A stretch of 64,000 bases of DNA from Anthonomus grandis grandis (Eukaryota; Arthropoda; Insecta; Coleoptera; Curculionidae), in the NCBI RefSeq assembly GCF_022605725.1, contig NC_065556.1, forward strand, positions 29,929,140 through 29,993,139, written 5' to 3'. This document shows, one piece after another, positions 1 to 12,400 of this stretch (its first letter is position 1; the number at the start of each line of letters is the position of its first letter). Both the position numbers and the translations under genes were made by a program. Below the pieces are notes generated by a model that had not been told where the DNA came from, did not search any database, and worked only from the letters and a program-made list of their open reading frames with translations.

Positions 1-150
1 AAAAATTTTGCAATTTAAAAAATCTGTGCAAATCAAATACCCTTGTTATTAAACTAATATCCTCGAAATTAAAAATGAGATCAAATTTTTTTTTTTTAAT
101 TTAATTTTAATAATTTTTTAGATTTTTTGTTTTTATTTTTGCAAATCTAA

Positions 151-195
151 CCTAACTGATGATGCTCCAGCTAGAGCGAAACACGTGTAGCCTGT
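151..195 (+). ncRNA. hammerhead-ribozyme-like motif, copy 1
   Basis: The segment has CTGATGA (156-162), one extra T, a GCTC/GAGC stem, GAA (178-180) and the self-complementary ACACGTGT (181-188). This is the order of a hammerhead core (CUGAUGA, stem II, GAA, stem III). A palindromic stem III with no loop is known from hammerheads of Penelope-like retroelements, which act as dimers. Two departures are visible: an extra T after CTGATGA, and no convincing stem I. A better copy lies at 53790-53840, and both are followed by a similar GAGACC-TGACTTTG stretch. Catalysis is not shown; this copy may be dead. Confidence 0.35.
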
Positions 196-249
196 TATAT
201 ATGTTGTGAGACCATGACTTTGGTATTTTTTATTTTTTTGGTAAGAGTG

Positions 250-490
250 ACATTTAAAAGTATTGAGTACCATTTTATTATCTTTAAACCACTGACATAG
301 GTAAATCATCAGTAAATAGAGCAAAGCAAAGAGGTCCTTGTGGTACCCCTAATGTAGATGTAAAACTTTTAGATAAACTGTTCCCCACTTTAACTTGATT
401 TAACCTCAGATCAGAGAAATATGATTTTTAGGAACACACAAGCCATTCTACTAAAGTTGAGTTTTTCAATTTGTCAGAGTCTTTGGTGCA
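250..490 (-). mobile_element. LINE reverse-transcriptase fragment in Mrj intron
   Basis: Read on the minus strand, this stretch encodes a piece like SYFSDLRLNQVKVGN followed by TLGVPQGPLCFALFTDDLP, the thumb-proximal GVPQG block of a non-LTR reverse transcriptase with the usual S-L-G residues shortened. A stop codon breaks it before SYFSD. It lies immediately downstream (in gene sense) of Mrj exon 3, so it is an intronic insertion. It is too short to name the clade. Confidence 0.6.
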
Positions 491-513
491 GTCTGTTAAA
501 ATTAGATGCTTAC

Positions 514-3500
514 CGGTTAAGAGATCAAAGACATCACTGCCGCCGAAAAATTCCCTAAAAACGTCCTCGGGGTCCCTGAACGTGAAGAATCCAAAGCCAA
601 AGTCGAAATCGTCCTCGTATCGGCTCCTGCCACGCGTGCCTCCATTGAGCAAACCGTCTTTACCGTACTGATCATATACGCGACGTTTTTTATCTGAAAT
701 TTAAGAAAACAAAACGTCACGTTATTATGACTAAAAATAATTCAATTAAGTCAAAAGCATCAAAAAAGAGGACAAGAAATAATCCGATACTGCTTTCCCG
801 GCCTGTATATACACACACTAACTTCCTGTAAAGATTATGCAGCTTAGGTAGGTTAATTCAGGTTAATGCATTTCAAAACTAAAAAATGGCGAAGGTTAGA
901 GGGTCTTTTAGAGGCTCTAGGAGTAATGATTAAGGAGTCAATAGGGATTTAAACGATAAAAATTAAAGTCAAGATTGCAATTCTTTATATTAAAGAACTG
1001 TATCCCCATAATATGTTAAATTTTCAGCAAAAAAGTCACACAAAAAAAAGGAGATTAGCACATTTAGGAAAAACAAGGTTTATCTACCGAAGGCACGTTG
1101 CGAGAACGGGTTGTGCATGTCGAAATAGCTCCTGTAGTTCCTGGACGATCTCGAGGCATTGTTCCTGCTCCCGCGGGCGTCGTATATTTTTCGTTTTGAA
1201 TCTGTTGAGATGGAAAAAAACGCATCCAATTTACCCTTGAAGGTTATAACTTAAAAACAACTAATTATGGAATAATTTGACCTAATTACGCGGATGATTA
1301 TACATTTTTTGTAAGTAATAGGTAAAGTATTTTTGGATAAATAACGTAAGTGATGTTTATCGCGTTTAAATGAAGTTGGAAAAGATCCCAAAGTTCGTCA
1401 CTTAACATATGAATGAATCCCCAGATTATTATCATGGTGTACGTCGGACGTCAGGCTTAAAATAGGTCGTGATAAACAGAATATATGAATAAACTTTACA
1501 TAAACCACGAATATTTTCCTTTTATGTTCGAGTAACGGTTGTTTATCAGCGTTTACTAATCGGTCTACATACTCACTAGACGCCTTGTTTTTAATAAAGA
1601 TGACAAAATGTGAAATGTGGAGGTTCCATAGACTTTAATAAGATAAAATATTATTTTTTTTGCTTCTTTAGTTTACTTACTGAGTTTTTGTTTTATTTAG
1701 ACTTCAAAGCTACAGACAGATATGGACAACTGCCAATCTTTTTCAAAAAATACATGTCTGGCCATTGCAGATTTTGGGTGCTTAAATTCTTGCTATCTTT
1801 CTATAATTACAAATACATTTTTGCTCAAAAGGAAGCTTTGCCAATGAATTTCGTGTTATGCTTGGATGGTTTGACACCCAAGAAAGTGTTTTGCCAAGTG
1901 TGTCTACTGCTCAACAAGATGCCTGGAAGACATGAAGAATTAGATTGAAATCAACTCTAACAAATATCCTTGTCTTCAGCACAGTCATGTTTCTTACGCA
2001 AAACTCCTCCTCAGTCCTAATTTCTTTTAAGGATAAGGCGACACCATCAAATTTTTATAATTGATCCTTCCATCCTTCTCTGTCCTGGGATAGTTATTCG
2101 GCTTCGCGTAACCCTTGATTAATTTATTTTTTATTTTATTAATATTTGATTTGAAGTGAGTAGTCACCTTGAAGATGGAAGTTGCCCCTTAGACTTCACT
2201 AGAAAAAGTTGGATGTCTCAAAAACTATTAGATTGACAAGCTTTGACTTGAGAGAACTTGAAAAACACGATTTTCTATGTATTATGCTTTTTCTTTCATA
2301 AGAACAGTTTAATTAGTTTCTAAGATATTAGACTTTGAAGATAGAACTTGCTTCTTAGACTTCATTAGTTACAAACGTTTGAACTTGGAAATCATGCTTT
2401 CATAAATATTTTGCTTTTGGTTTCATAAAAAAAGCTTCCTAATAGCTTGAATGCGGAGCATTAGACTTCGCATTCTTTATTTATGTATTTATTTTTGTAC
2501 TTTTGTCAGTTATAATAAACATCATTGGAATCAAAACCAAGCCACTACAATTTTATAACCTCAAATGATATTATCTGAAAGCTCTTAGACAATGCTTTCA
2601 TTTTGATTGTTCTATGCAGTACTTAATAAGGATTTAATCTTATTCGAATTCATGTAAATCACCTTGATTCTACTAACGCTAGAAACTAGTAAAGGTTTCT
2701 AGGATATCGATTCTCAAATCTTCAATCAATATGGCAATAGCCATACTGAGTCTCATATTAATGGCAGTGTCTTACATTCAATTGCCATTCAGACATCAAT
2801 AGAATTATATATATTTTTTTTATTTAGGCAATTCAGTTACAAATTACTGATTATTTTCTTATTCTAGAGAATGGAATCTTTAATTTTCCTTTTGATTTGA
2901 AGCAATTGAACCCTGGAATAGTCCTGTTTTATCTAAGAGAAGATTTATTTATCAGTTTGTTTATTCCAGGCAGTTGGATGGATCAAGGCTTTTTTTTCAT
3001 TGACACTTGGACCTTGACTTATTTCTTTTTTATTCCAGGCAACTGAGTCGTAAAAGTAACAGCAGAAATTTAATTATTCCTCACTCATTTCAGTCAGTTA
3101 AGTCATAATCATTCAGGGTGCAGGCCCATTTTTCATTTCTGCCTATTCACTTATAATGGTTTCCTTCATACATTTTTTTATGTGTGTTTTGTTGTTTCTC
3201 GTTTAATTTTTACTTCACAATTTATTAACTGTAGATCCAATTTATTTTAATAAACTATTGCCAGAGATATTTTCCAAAATTATTTGGTAACGCATGCAGA
3301 GATTCGCTATATACAATTGGTCAATCCCTCCATTGGGCGCGGAAATTGCAAGGCATTAACATTGTTGCAGAAAGCTACAGAAAAAACCCTAAAGTCAAAA
3401 TAAGACAATGTTCCTTTGATTCCACATTTCCCTAGATGTTTCTCTGTTTAATTTCAACAATTAGATTATTTTACTGTTGTTCTGATGTATGATTAGATTC

Positions 3501-6500
3501 TTCTTCTCTTTACAAGTTGCAGCGCTTTGTCATCCAGTGTTTTTTCTTTAGGGTGTTTTTCCTATTCTGATAATGACAGCGGTTTGTGTCTTTGGGACTT
3601 TCGAAGGGGATATAGTTCTTTGGAAATTGTTCCCCAAACATCAGTTTTGATTTTTCCCAGCACATCACCACTGCAGTTGATAAATTACGCATTTTTTCAT
3701 AATTTGCAAAATATTGGTCAACCATGCACCCTTAGTGTAACATTAGTGAAAATGGCAATAGTTAAATGGTTGCACGATTAAATTCGTTTAAAAAAAGTAG
3801 TTGAAAACGAGAACATGTACCAAGTCAATGGACTTGTCTATATTTTAGGAAAATGGTCAAAGTACAAAAAATAGATTTAACTGTACCATTGAATTACTCA
3901 TAACAAAGTAGTTGAAAACGAGTACCCGGTAATAGAGTCCCAAAATTGGAATTTTAAGTTCATAATTGAAGAATTTTTGACTCTTGGGATTTTTTGTGAA
4001 GGTTTTTTTAGGTTCTGCTGGAAAAACTAATAAAATCCTTTTAATAGGAGTTGAAAAATTTGAATTTTACGCGCAGGAGTGCCTGTAATAAGCAAAATTA
4101 TTTATCACTTACCAGAACAATAAATATATCGGTTACTAATAATCAAAATTAAAGAATATTTAGCTCTTGGGATTCTTTGGAGGTTCTTCTGAAAAAAAAA
4201 ACAGTAAAATCCCTGTCTACGGAATTTCTGATGCTTTCCACATTTCTTCTGGACTATTTTATCTTTCTAAAATGCTAGCTTTCTATATTAGGACTAAATA
4301 TTTCTGGATTTGAAATCTCCAATATTTTTGCAGATCTGGTGCGGTTAGATTAGTTTTTAGAATAGGATTTCAGCATTTTCTTCCTCACTCTTACTCAGAT
4401 TACTTCTGTACGAATTTTAACCAACACGAAAATCAGTGTACAACAATCAATGCCGGTTTGTCTGACCATGAGGCAATAGTGGGATTAGTAAAGCTTAATA
4501 GTGCAGCTAATGAGAATAAGTTTGCACGCGATAGACTTTATATTAGAGCTAATTTCCGCAAATTCTCCTTGCTTTGCAATATGTCAAGTTGGAATAATGT
4601 ATTGACTACTGTTAACCCACTGCATAGCTTTCATCAAATAGTATTAAACAATTTTAACACTGCTTTTCCTGTTGTCAATATTAAGAAACGAAATAGAAAA
4701 CCTTGGTATACTAAGAGTATCTGGGAAAAATATGCGCTCTCTTTTTTACATTAGGAAATACGCTATGAATAATGCAACATTTTTAAATTATTATAACAGA
4801 TACCGCAAGATTTACAGAAACTCAATGAAAATGGCTAAGTAGACCTACTTTCAAAGGGGGATAAATAGTTCCTCCAACAGAGCAAAAGAGTCTTGGAAGA
4901 TTTTAAATGAGCTAAGGGGCAAAAATAATGTCTTGGTTATTCCAAGTACCTTAGATTCCAATGTCCTCTTCTACTGTGATATTGCTAGTAACCTTGCAGC
5001 CAATCTCTCACAAAAAATAGATCCCAGGAGCTATTTCAGCAATGTGGTAGTAGCCGAATCTTTCTTTTTTGCCCCCACAAGTGTAGAAGAACAGTTAATG
5101 GTTAATATTAAGAATATGAGTTCATCAGGCTGGGATGGGCTTTCTCTTAAAATATTTTCTGCTTTACCTCTTGTTGCTTTGCAAGTCTTGGCCAAGTCAA
5201 TTGACTTTTCATTTGTTTGGAGTTTTCCCAGAGTGCTTAAAAAGAAAAATGATTGTTCCTCTTTACAAGGATGGCGATCGCGACTGTCCTTCTAACTTTA
5301 GACCTATAGCGTTATTGCCTACTTTAACCAAGATAGTGGAACGGCTCGTTAAGGTGAGGATGGTTTCATTTTTAAATAGGTTTGGCCTATTGAGTCTTCA
5401 GCAGTTTGGCTTTCGTAAGTCTGTGAGCACAAATGATGCTATCTTTAGCTTTCTAGAGCACCTGTACAACCGACTGAATGTTGGTGAAGTCGCAGCAGCG
5501 GTATTCTGTGACTTGTCCAAGGCATTTGACTGCGTGAGTCACAGAGTGCTGCTGATGAAACTGGAGCTCTATGGTTTCAGAGGAACTGCCCTTGAGTGGT
5601 TTCGTTCCTACTTATCAAATCGTGTCCAGGCTGTCAAATTTAATGGTGGTATCTCTAAGGAACTTAATATAAATGTGGGTGTTCCGCAAGGATCAGTACT
5701 TGGTCCTTTACTTTTTCTCATTTATGTGAACGATCTGCCACAACTGCAGGTAACTGGCAAATTTACATTGTTTGCCGATGATACCACCATCCTCTGGCAC
5801 GACTCTGATGTTTCTCAAATGGAGGCCAATATACGTGCAGATTTGTTAAAAATAAGAGACTGGTGTGATGCAAATTTTTGGACATTTAATGTTTCCAAAA
5901 CAAATATCCTTAATTTTAAATGTAATACAAATGATATGTGTTTGAATAATGAAGCCATCACAATGCCACCATTCAGTAAGTTTTTGGGTCCTTCCATAGA
6001 CAATTTACTTAAATTTGAAGACCATATTGTGAATGTATGGAGAAAAGTCTCATCAGGCTGCTACGCCCTAAGGGTTATTGCCACCAGTCTTAATTTCTCC
6101 ATCGCCAGATCTGCATACTTCGCGATTATCGAGTCGCACCTTCGATATGGAATTTGCTTTTGGGGTTCATGTTCAAATTCAATGTTTGTACTCCAGAAAA
6201 GAGCCATTAGATATCTATGTGGGGCCAAGCCGCGTGACTCATGTCGCCCGCTTTTTGTAAGTCATATTATTTTAACCCTGTGTTGTATCTTTATTTTGGA
6301 AACAGTTTGCTTAGTTTTTAGAAAATATAAACAGGAACTCCACTTAGGAAGCCACTATAATACGCGACAAAATTATTTGTTAAGGCTACCCATTCCTCAT
6401 TTTGAACTTGTCCGTAGCTCTATCATATATGGAGGTAGAAAGCTGTTTAATAAACTTCCACTAGAAATAAGACAACTTAAGACTGAAAAAAGCCTACGTA

Positions 6501-7911
6501 CAAGGACGAAAATATTTCTTGCTAGTAAAGCGTACTATAGTTTAAGTGAATTTTTTAATGATTAGCATTTAAGTATTTTTCAAAGTTTTATATAATTTTA
6601 TTTTATTTTAAATTAGTTTTTCGTTTTTATTCATTTAATGTACAGTCTATTGGCTTTGTCCACAACTTCTATGTTTATATTGACAATAAAGCATTTTTGA
6701 GTTTGAGTTTAGAAGAGAGTTCAAAAGAATTCATATATTAGATCCAGAATCTGCTCTTTATTTTGCTTTTACGTTTGAAAGGAAGACATGCTTCTCCCAT
6801 CTGTTTCAATCAATTTATAGTCGATTTGGCTTTTGTATTGTCGGTCTTGATATAAAAAATTGAATCGATAAAAATTGATCCATATTGTCTTCGGTTGCAA
6901 AATACAAAAGAAAATTACCAGTATAGAAATAAAAGTTGCTTAAAAATAAGAAGAGTATATAGACTAAAGAAGAGGACTTAAATAGGACGGTAATTTTTGA
7001 CCCAATAATAGATGTTGTGCAATTTAGTTAATTTTGCCCTAGAGATAAAAAAATATATAAATTAAATCACTCGAATTAAATTGAAAAATAACTTCAGAGA
7101 TCACTTTCCATCCTGGATCTCTAGATGTCGCTCATCTGAAATAGTCCAAAAATGTATGTATGCGCGAATAAATCGTATAGTTTGATCCCATCGTTTTTCC
7201 TGGCAAAATCGTGGTATATTCCCAAAAAGAAATATTCGGAGCGTCATAGAGCACGCAAAACGAGAAAAACGATAACGCGGTAGATTCACCTTCGCGTTTA
7301 TAAATAGCGCCACGATCCGCATTTAGATTCCGCCGCCGGAGAGCGAAATCGTTTCGAATCCAAATTTTTTTTTCTCCTTTCAAAGTTGCCCAGGTTGACC
7401 CCCTGGACCGGGAAATACGTATACAGTTATTCACTTACCATCTGACAATACTTCGTAGGCCTCTGAGATTTCTTTGAACTTCTTTGTGGCCTCGTCTACG
7501 TTATCGGTGTTTTTGTCTGGATGCCATTTCAATGCCAACTTTCGATATCTAAAACGGAAGAGTATTAATTACTTGAAATTCAACAATTATTAATGAAAAA
7601 GTAAGAATATTCAGGTAACGTACAGGATGTGTGACCTTAAGGCAATATTTCAGCGTTGAATTTAAAGATGTGCTAGACGGCATGCATATTAGCATTCTTT
7701 ACACAGAAACTTAAATAAACATTCTGTATAATGCTAAATGATGTTACTAGGCCACAATAAATTAAATATCATTATTAATAAAAATTGACTAAAAGATAAG
7801 ATTATTGTTTATGTTTATCTTAAAAATAAATTCGTATATTACTTACGCTTTTTTTATTTCAACGGTGGTTGCAGTTTTTGGCACCTCGAGGACTCTGTAG
7901 TAGTCCACCAT
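514..7911 (-). CDS. mrj: Mrj/DNAJB6-type J-domain co-chaperone, 3' part outside window
   Basis: Hsp40 co-chaperone that would stimulate Hsp70 ATPase activity; DNAJB6 relatives also suppress aggregation. The exons are 7847-7911 (ATG, MVDYYRVLEVPK), 7439-7548 (the rest of the J domain, with HPD at residues 31-33 and KFKEISEAYEVLSD) and 514-693 (DKKRRVYDQYGKDG, then the G/F-rich FDFGFGFFTFRDPEDVFREFFGG, a DNAJB6/B2 hallmark). GT-AG sites and phases fit: 65+110 nt leave phase 1, and both possible third exons start in that phase. Exon 3 ends in a good donor (GTAAGC), so the protein continues beyond the left edge; I saw no further exon in 1-513. The large intron between exons 2 and 3 carries a full LINE body and the alternative exon at 1080-1201. 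J-domain identity is strong; the Mrj assignment rests on the FGFxFRDPEDVFREFFGG block. Confidence 0.9.
1080..1201 (-). CDS. mrj: alternative terminal coding exon of Mrj
   Basis: A minus-strand exon preceded by a strong acceptor (TCCATCTCAACAG). It begins in the same phase as the standard exon 3 and reads DSKRKIYDARGSRN, paralleling DKKRRVYDQYGKDG, then continues Ser/Arg/Asn-rich to HNPFSQRAFGR and a TAA stop at 1080-1082. Joined to exons 1 and 2 it would give a 98-residue protein: a J domain with a short basic tail and no G/F region. The shared start suggests an ancient exon duplication. Its use in transcripts is inferred, not observed. Confidence 0.6.
1202..4320. other. Mrj intron sequence, no supported gene
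   Basis: AT-rich intronic DNA on the 5' side of the LINE. Short open frames at 1610-1948 and 3510-3781 have no recognisable motif. Around 2966 and 3037 there are copies of the ATTCCAGGCA-type motif found throughout the window. Two diverged copies of a roughly 185-bp segment (CTCTTGGGAT near 3980 and near 4165) and a repeated AAGTAGTTGAAAACGAG (near 3797 and 3906) indicate local duplication. Confidence 0.4.
4330..6711 (+). mobile_element. non-LTR retrotransposon (LINE), 5'-truncated and broken
   Basis: Only the C-terminal end of the endonuclease remains (GLSDHEA near 4455), followed by a linker and a nearly whole reverse transcriptase. A stop interrupts near 4754 and a frameshift lies near 5210-5250. 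The long frame 5135-6565 has FRPIALLPTLTKIVERL, FCDLSKAFDCVSHRVLL, GVPQGSVLGPLLFLIYVNDLP and the catalytic FADDTT, then the usual C-terminal region. The 3' end runs through ACAATAAAG to a TTTGAGTTTGAGTTT tail at about 6711. The element is sense-opposed to Mrj inside its intron. RT motifs fit the CR1/Jockey group; the clade is not certain. It is non-autonomous now. Confidence 0.88.
6712..7438. other. Mrj intron, 3' flank of LINE
   Basis: Intronic DNA between the LINE tail and Mrj exon 2. The part at about 7100-7430 is richer in GC than its surroundings and has a TATAAATAG string at about 7298 on the plus strand. Its open frames on the minus strand have no motif. An internal promoter is conceivable but unsupported. 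Confidence 0.3.
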
Positions 7912-8480
7912 TTTGGTGCCGTTTGCTTCCTTATACCCCAGTTTTACAGCGAGTTACTAAAACAAACAAGACAAAATTAAACCTCAAATATGGCAACTAC
8001 TCATCATCTACCACCATATTTAAAACAACTAAACGTTGTTGTTTGTTAAATGTTACAGTGGGAGAGATAGATGATAATAAGTAGCGATGTAAAGGCGTCT
8101 TATCTTATCGGATACCGAGAAATAGGTTAACGTTACCTCGCTTAATCATACACCGTTACTGGGTTGAATTTATTGCGACCGAATGTGCGAGTATTTTGAT
8201 TAAAATCACTACGACTTTTGGGATTAGTATCGTCTGCCAAACTGACAGGTGACAGTTGGTTTGATTTTAATTGTTCGACCACGTCGTGAAACATATACGG
8301 GGTGGACTAGGAATGCAAAAAATGATTTTGACAGTTGATGAGCAGTGACACTTTTGTTTCAAAAAAAATTGTAATTTGAATCTGATATGCGATAAAGAAA
8401 TAATCAAAATATCTGTCATGTAAGGTTCATTTGTCCACATAATTTATATGGATATTGGCACTAGATGGCAATAAAAGGCA
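7912..8480. other. presumed Mrj promoter and 5' UTR region
   Basis: This region lies directly upstream of the Mrj start codon (minus strand). No TATA box at a clear distance and no other gene were recognised. It is followed by the satellite array beginning near 8484. Confidence 0.35.
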
Positions 8481-8483
8481 AAT

Positions 8484-9420
8484 GATTTTATTTCTTCCAG
8501 GCATTCCGGTGAGAAAAATGTGAATATCTTGATTTCTAATGTATGGATTTCAGTAAATTTTTCAATAGCTGCTCGAAGAACCCTTAAAGTATCATAGAAA
8601 TCAATAAGTACAACATTCAGGTCTCTAGAAATCAAGATATTCAATTGCCAATAAGAGACAATTTTTTTAATTTTTTTCCAGGCACTCCAGTGTCAATATC
8701 TTGATTTCTAGTGTATGGATTTGAGTACAATTTTCAGTAGCTTCTTGAAGAACCCTTAAAATATCATAGAAATTAATAAGTACAACATTCAAGTCTCTAG
8801 AAATCAAAATATCCAATTGCCTATAAAAGACAATTTTTTTAATTTTTTTTCCAGGCACTCCAGTGTCAATATCTTGATGTCTAGTGTATGGATTTCAGTA
8901 AATTTTTCAGTAGCTACTCGAAGAACCCTTAAAGTATCATAGAAATCAATAAGTACAACATTAAAGTCTCTAGAAATCAAGTTAATCAATTGCCAATAAG
9001 AGACAATTTTTTAATTTTTTTTCCAGGCACTCCAGTGTCAATATCTTCATTTCTAGTGTATGGATTTCAGTAATTTTTTTAGTAGCCGCTTAAAGAACCC
9101 TTAAAATATCATAGAAATCAATAAGTACAACATTTAACTCTCTAGAAATCAAGATATTCAATTGCCAATAAGAGACAATTTTTTAAATTTTGTTTCCAGG
9201 CACTCCAGTGTCAATATCTTGATTTCTAGTGTATGGATTTCAGTACATTTTTCAGTAGTTGCTTGAAGAAGCTTTGAAGGAATATAGAAATCAATAATTA
9301 CAATATTTTAATCACTTGAAATCAAGTTATTCATTTGCCAATAAGAAACAAATTTTTTTTTTATTCCAGGCACTCCAGCGAGAAAAATGTCAATATGTGC
9401 CTATATCGATTTTTGATGTA
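8484..9420. repeat. about 172-bp tandem satellite, 5-6 copies
   Basis: Head-to-tail units are marked by CCAGGCA(C/T)TCC at 8497, 8678, 8851, 9023, 9196 and 9366, giving spacings of 181, 173, 172, 173 and 170 bp. Each unit carries ATATCTTGATTTCTAG near its start and its reverse complement CTAGAAATCAAGATAT about 100 bp later (for example 8524-8538 against 8625-8640), so each monomer holds an internal dyad. The outer units are the most diverged. Apparent minus-strand frames across it are by-products of the repeat. Confidence 0.9.
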
Positions 9421-12400
9421 TGGTTTTAATAATTTTTTATTTATCTCATATAGGTTCCGTAGTAATATTAGTAGGTCCGATATAAGAAATATTTCGAGGG
9501 TTGTAGTAATAATAAAAGTAAAATTAGCTTGACCCTTGATCATAAGCATGTAATACCTAATGACTATTTCTGTGAAAGGTCTCATTTTATGGAATGCACT
9601 TTATATTTTGATTTTATTTACATAATGACACATACTTGAAATTTTAAGAAAATTACTAATCTAATTATTATATGCTGATGTGAAGTGTTATAGCGTTATC
9701 CTTCTCATAATCAATTTAGTTCTTTGAAAAAAAATGTCTTTTTAATCATCATCAAGATACTACAAGACATTCTTACTAACACTTGACTATCATTTTACTT
9801 TTCAATGATTAATAGAGAATTAAAATTAGGGAACCTATTTGTTGATATACTATCATGGTCCATGGAGATTTCTCTCGAAGATTTAGAGTTATTAAGTCCA
9901 GGAAGACCTTTTGTACCTTAAATTATAGGTGGAACATTGGTCCAGCGAATGCTGTAAGCCCAGAAGTTGTAATTTTTCATGTTTAATTTGTAAATGCATT
10001 TAAATAATTCATATACGCGGTGTTAGAACATATTGTGAAGTATAGTTTTGTTTGTATCTATTTTATATATTTTTGAAAAATAAGTTTTAATTATCTAGAA
10101 AAAGTAAGAAATTTTCCACTTATATATGGACACCAGTCAAAATGACTTCAATTGCCTGGAAGAAATAAGAAATTTCCCATTTACATGGTCACAAATAAAA
10201 AAAATACTTTAAGTTGAGAAAATGACCGTTAAATCAATTTTTAGTCAAAAAAAATCAATATATCTGCCACGTAATGTCCATTTATCCATACATGGATTTT
10301 GGCACTGTAGGTATCCCTTCACGGAACTTTGCTTTTATTTATATAATGACATACCTGAAATTTTACGAAAATGACTAATCTTACTATATATACTGATATG
10401 AAAAAATGTTGTTCTTCATAAACAATTTTAAAGTTCTGCCTTTTTAGTCATCATCAACATCAGTATGACGTTATTGATTAAAAAAAAATCCTACAAAAAC
10501 CAAAATCATTTTACCGAAAAAAAAATATTTCCTAGTTGTAAAAGAATGACTTACTAAAAACCAGTTAATTCGTCTTAACGTCAAACCTTATTCCTTATTT
10601 GGACCGTAAATTAAGCAGGATTCTTTCAGATACACTTTGACGCGGAAATGGAATTTTTGCGAATGTAATAAAAGTGATTTTATTCTTGTAAGATGTAACC
10701 GAGCGCCTTTAGGTCAACGACAATGAAAAAATCGCGTGGGTCTGCGTTTAATGCCCCCTTTTGAGTCTCATCTTTGTCTGCCTCGATGGTGGACCCCTTA
10801 AAACAAAGTTACTTGCACTGAGGTTACTTATTAGTCAAACTAATTGCCATTTCCTCATGTCACATAACGTAAGCTACAATTAAATGACAGGTAAACTAAT
10901 AAGTCAATAATTTATATATTATAAATATGCTTTAAATGCTGTGTTCCTGAATCGCTCTTAAATTATGGTCGATTATTCATTTATGTAATGATGTGAGTTT
11001 ATTATAAGTTGCATTTCAAATTGATTATTACCAGTGAAGAACTTTTTTCCAACCCTATGTTTTTTTTTAATTAACTGCCCAAATTATTTTTTTTTTGAAA
11101 ATAAAATGTCCGCATCTATTTGTTCTAATCTAGCTCTAATCTATTTTGATCCAAATTTTTAATTCTATTCCACTTCCACATCAAAATATTTAAAATAATA
11201 TTTGTTTGCAGAGGTTTATGTAGAGACCTATTTTATTTTATTCCAGGTACTTGAAGTCATTATTTCTTTTAGTCCAGGCAGTATATTTCAGACGTGTCAA
11301 TTAATTTTTTTATTTCATTCCACTAAAGTCATTATCATGTTTTTCAAGATATTTGCGACTCCTTGACTTGAAAAATTACTGACAAATCTTGGAAAGCATA
11401 AAAGACGATGGAATGTATAAAAAATGCCTAAAATATAATAAAAATTAGAATGGAAACATTTTTAATCCCTGAAAGGCATAAGGAATTATTATAACAACCA
11501 AAAAAAACCTGAAAATTGTTGTAAAAAAAACGTCTGGCCTGAGTAAAATGTTCCCTAAAGTATAACAAAATTACTACAAAAATTGAGAACATCTGGACAA
11601 TTTTTTAAAGTCTTTGAAACATATAAAAAATGGGTGTGAATGCCTGGAATAGTTTCAAGAAATACCTTGGCAAAATTACTCCAAAGAACTTAAGTCTTAA
11701 AGAAATGGGCCTAAATTTACCAAATACCCCCCTGATTCTGAAGCCCCTGGTAAATATTTTTTTTATTTAGCAGGTTCAAAAGAATAAACGTACTAACAAT
11801 AATTTACCTCCCAAAATTGGTTGCGGTAGCTAAAGTAGTTCCGGAGCTATTAAAAAAAAACTAGTTTTTAAAAGTTTTTTTCAAAGAGCTCTAGCTCCCT
11901 GAGGAAACTTATCATCCGGACCCATGTTTATATGAACTTTAGTTTTTCTTTTGACGTTTTCTATCTGCCCTAGAGGTTTGAACGGAACACCCTGTATAAT
12001 AAAAATTTGCCATACAACGCAAAAAAAATTAATTGGTAAACCTGAACAATTTCTTAAAAACGATGTCAAATGCCTGGAATAAATATAAAAATTGCCTGGA
12101 AAGGCAAACAAAAAATAATTACTCCAAAAAAATTTACCAGGATAAAAAACTGTCCTCTACAGTTTAACGATGCTCAATATTGCCAACGTTTTCCAACTAA
12201 TTAGTTTTTCGAGAGTTTAATTTTTACTGGACAATAGTACATTGCGTTTATATGTGAACTAAAAGCGTTTTAGGGCCAACAAAGGTCAAAAGAGGGAGTT
12301 TCTCTTCGATTCATCTAAGGCTTAAATGTACCTAAATATAAACGTCCCAGTCTCCTAGTTTCAATGGAAATAGGTTGTTTACCAATTAACTTAACGCTAA

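Noticed and set aside
1610..1948. 112-codon plus-strand frame in the Mrj intron
   Set aside because: No recognisable domain, start context or splice neighbours; low-complexity Phe/Leu-rich beginning in AT-rich DNA.
3510..3725. Minus-strand frame with NLSTAVVMCWEKSKLMFGEQF
   Set aside because: Looks somewhat protein-like, but I could not assign it to any family and no partner exon or element end is visible.
8444..8989. Three similar minus-strand frames (SRDLNVVLIDFYDTLRVLR-like)
   Set aside because: They are translations of successive satellite monomers; similarity follows from the 172-bp repeat and they have stops in other units.
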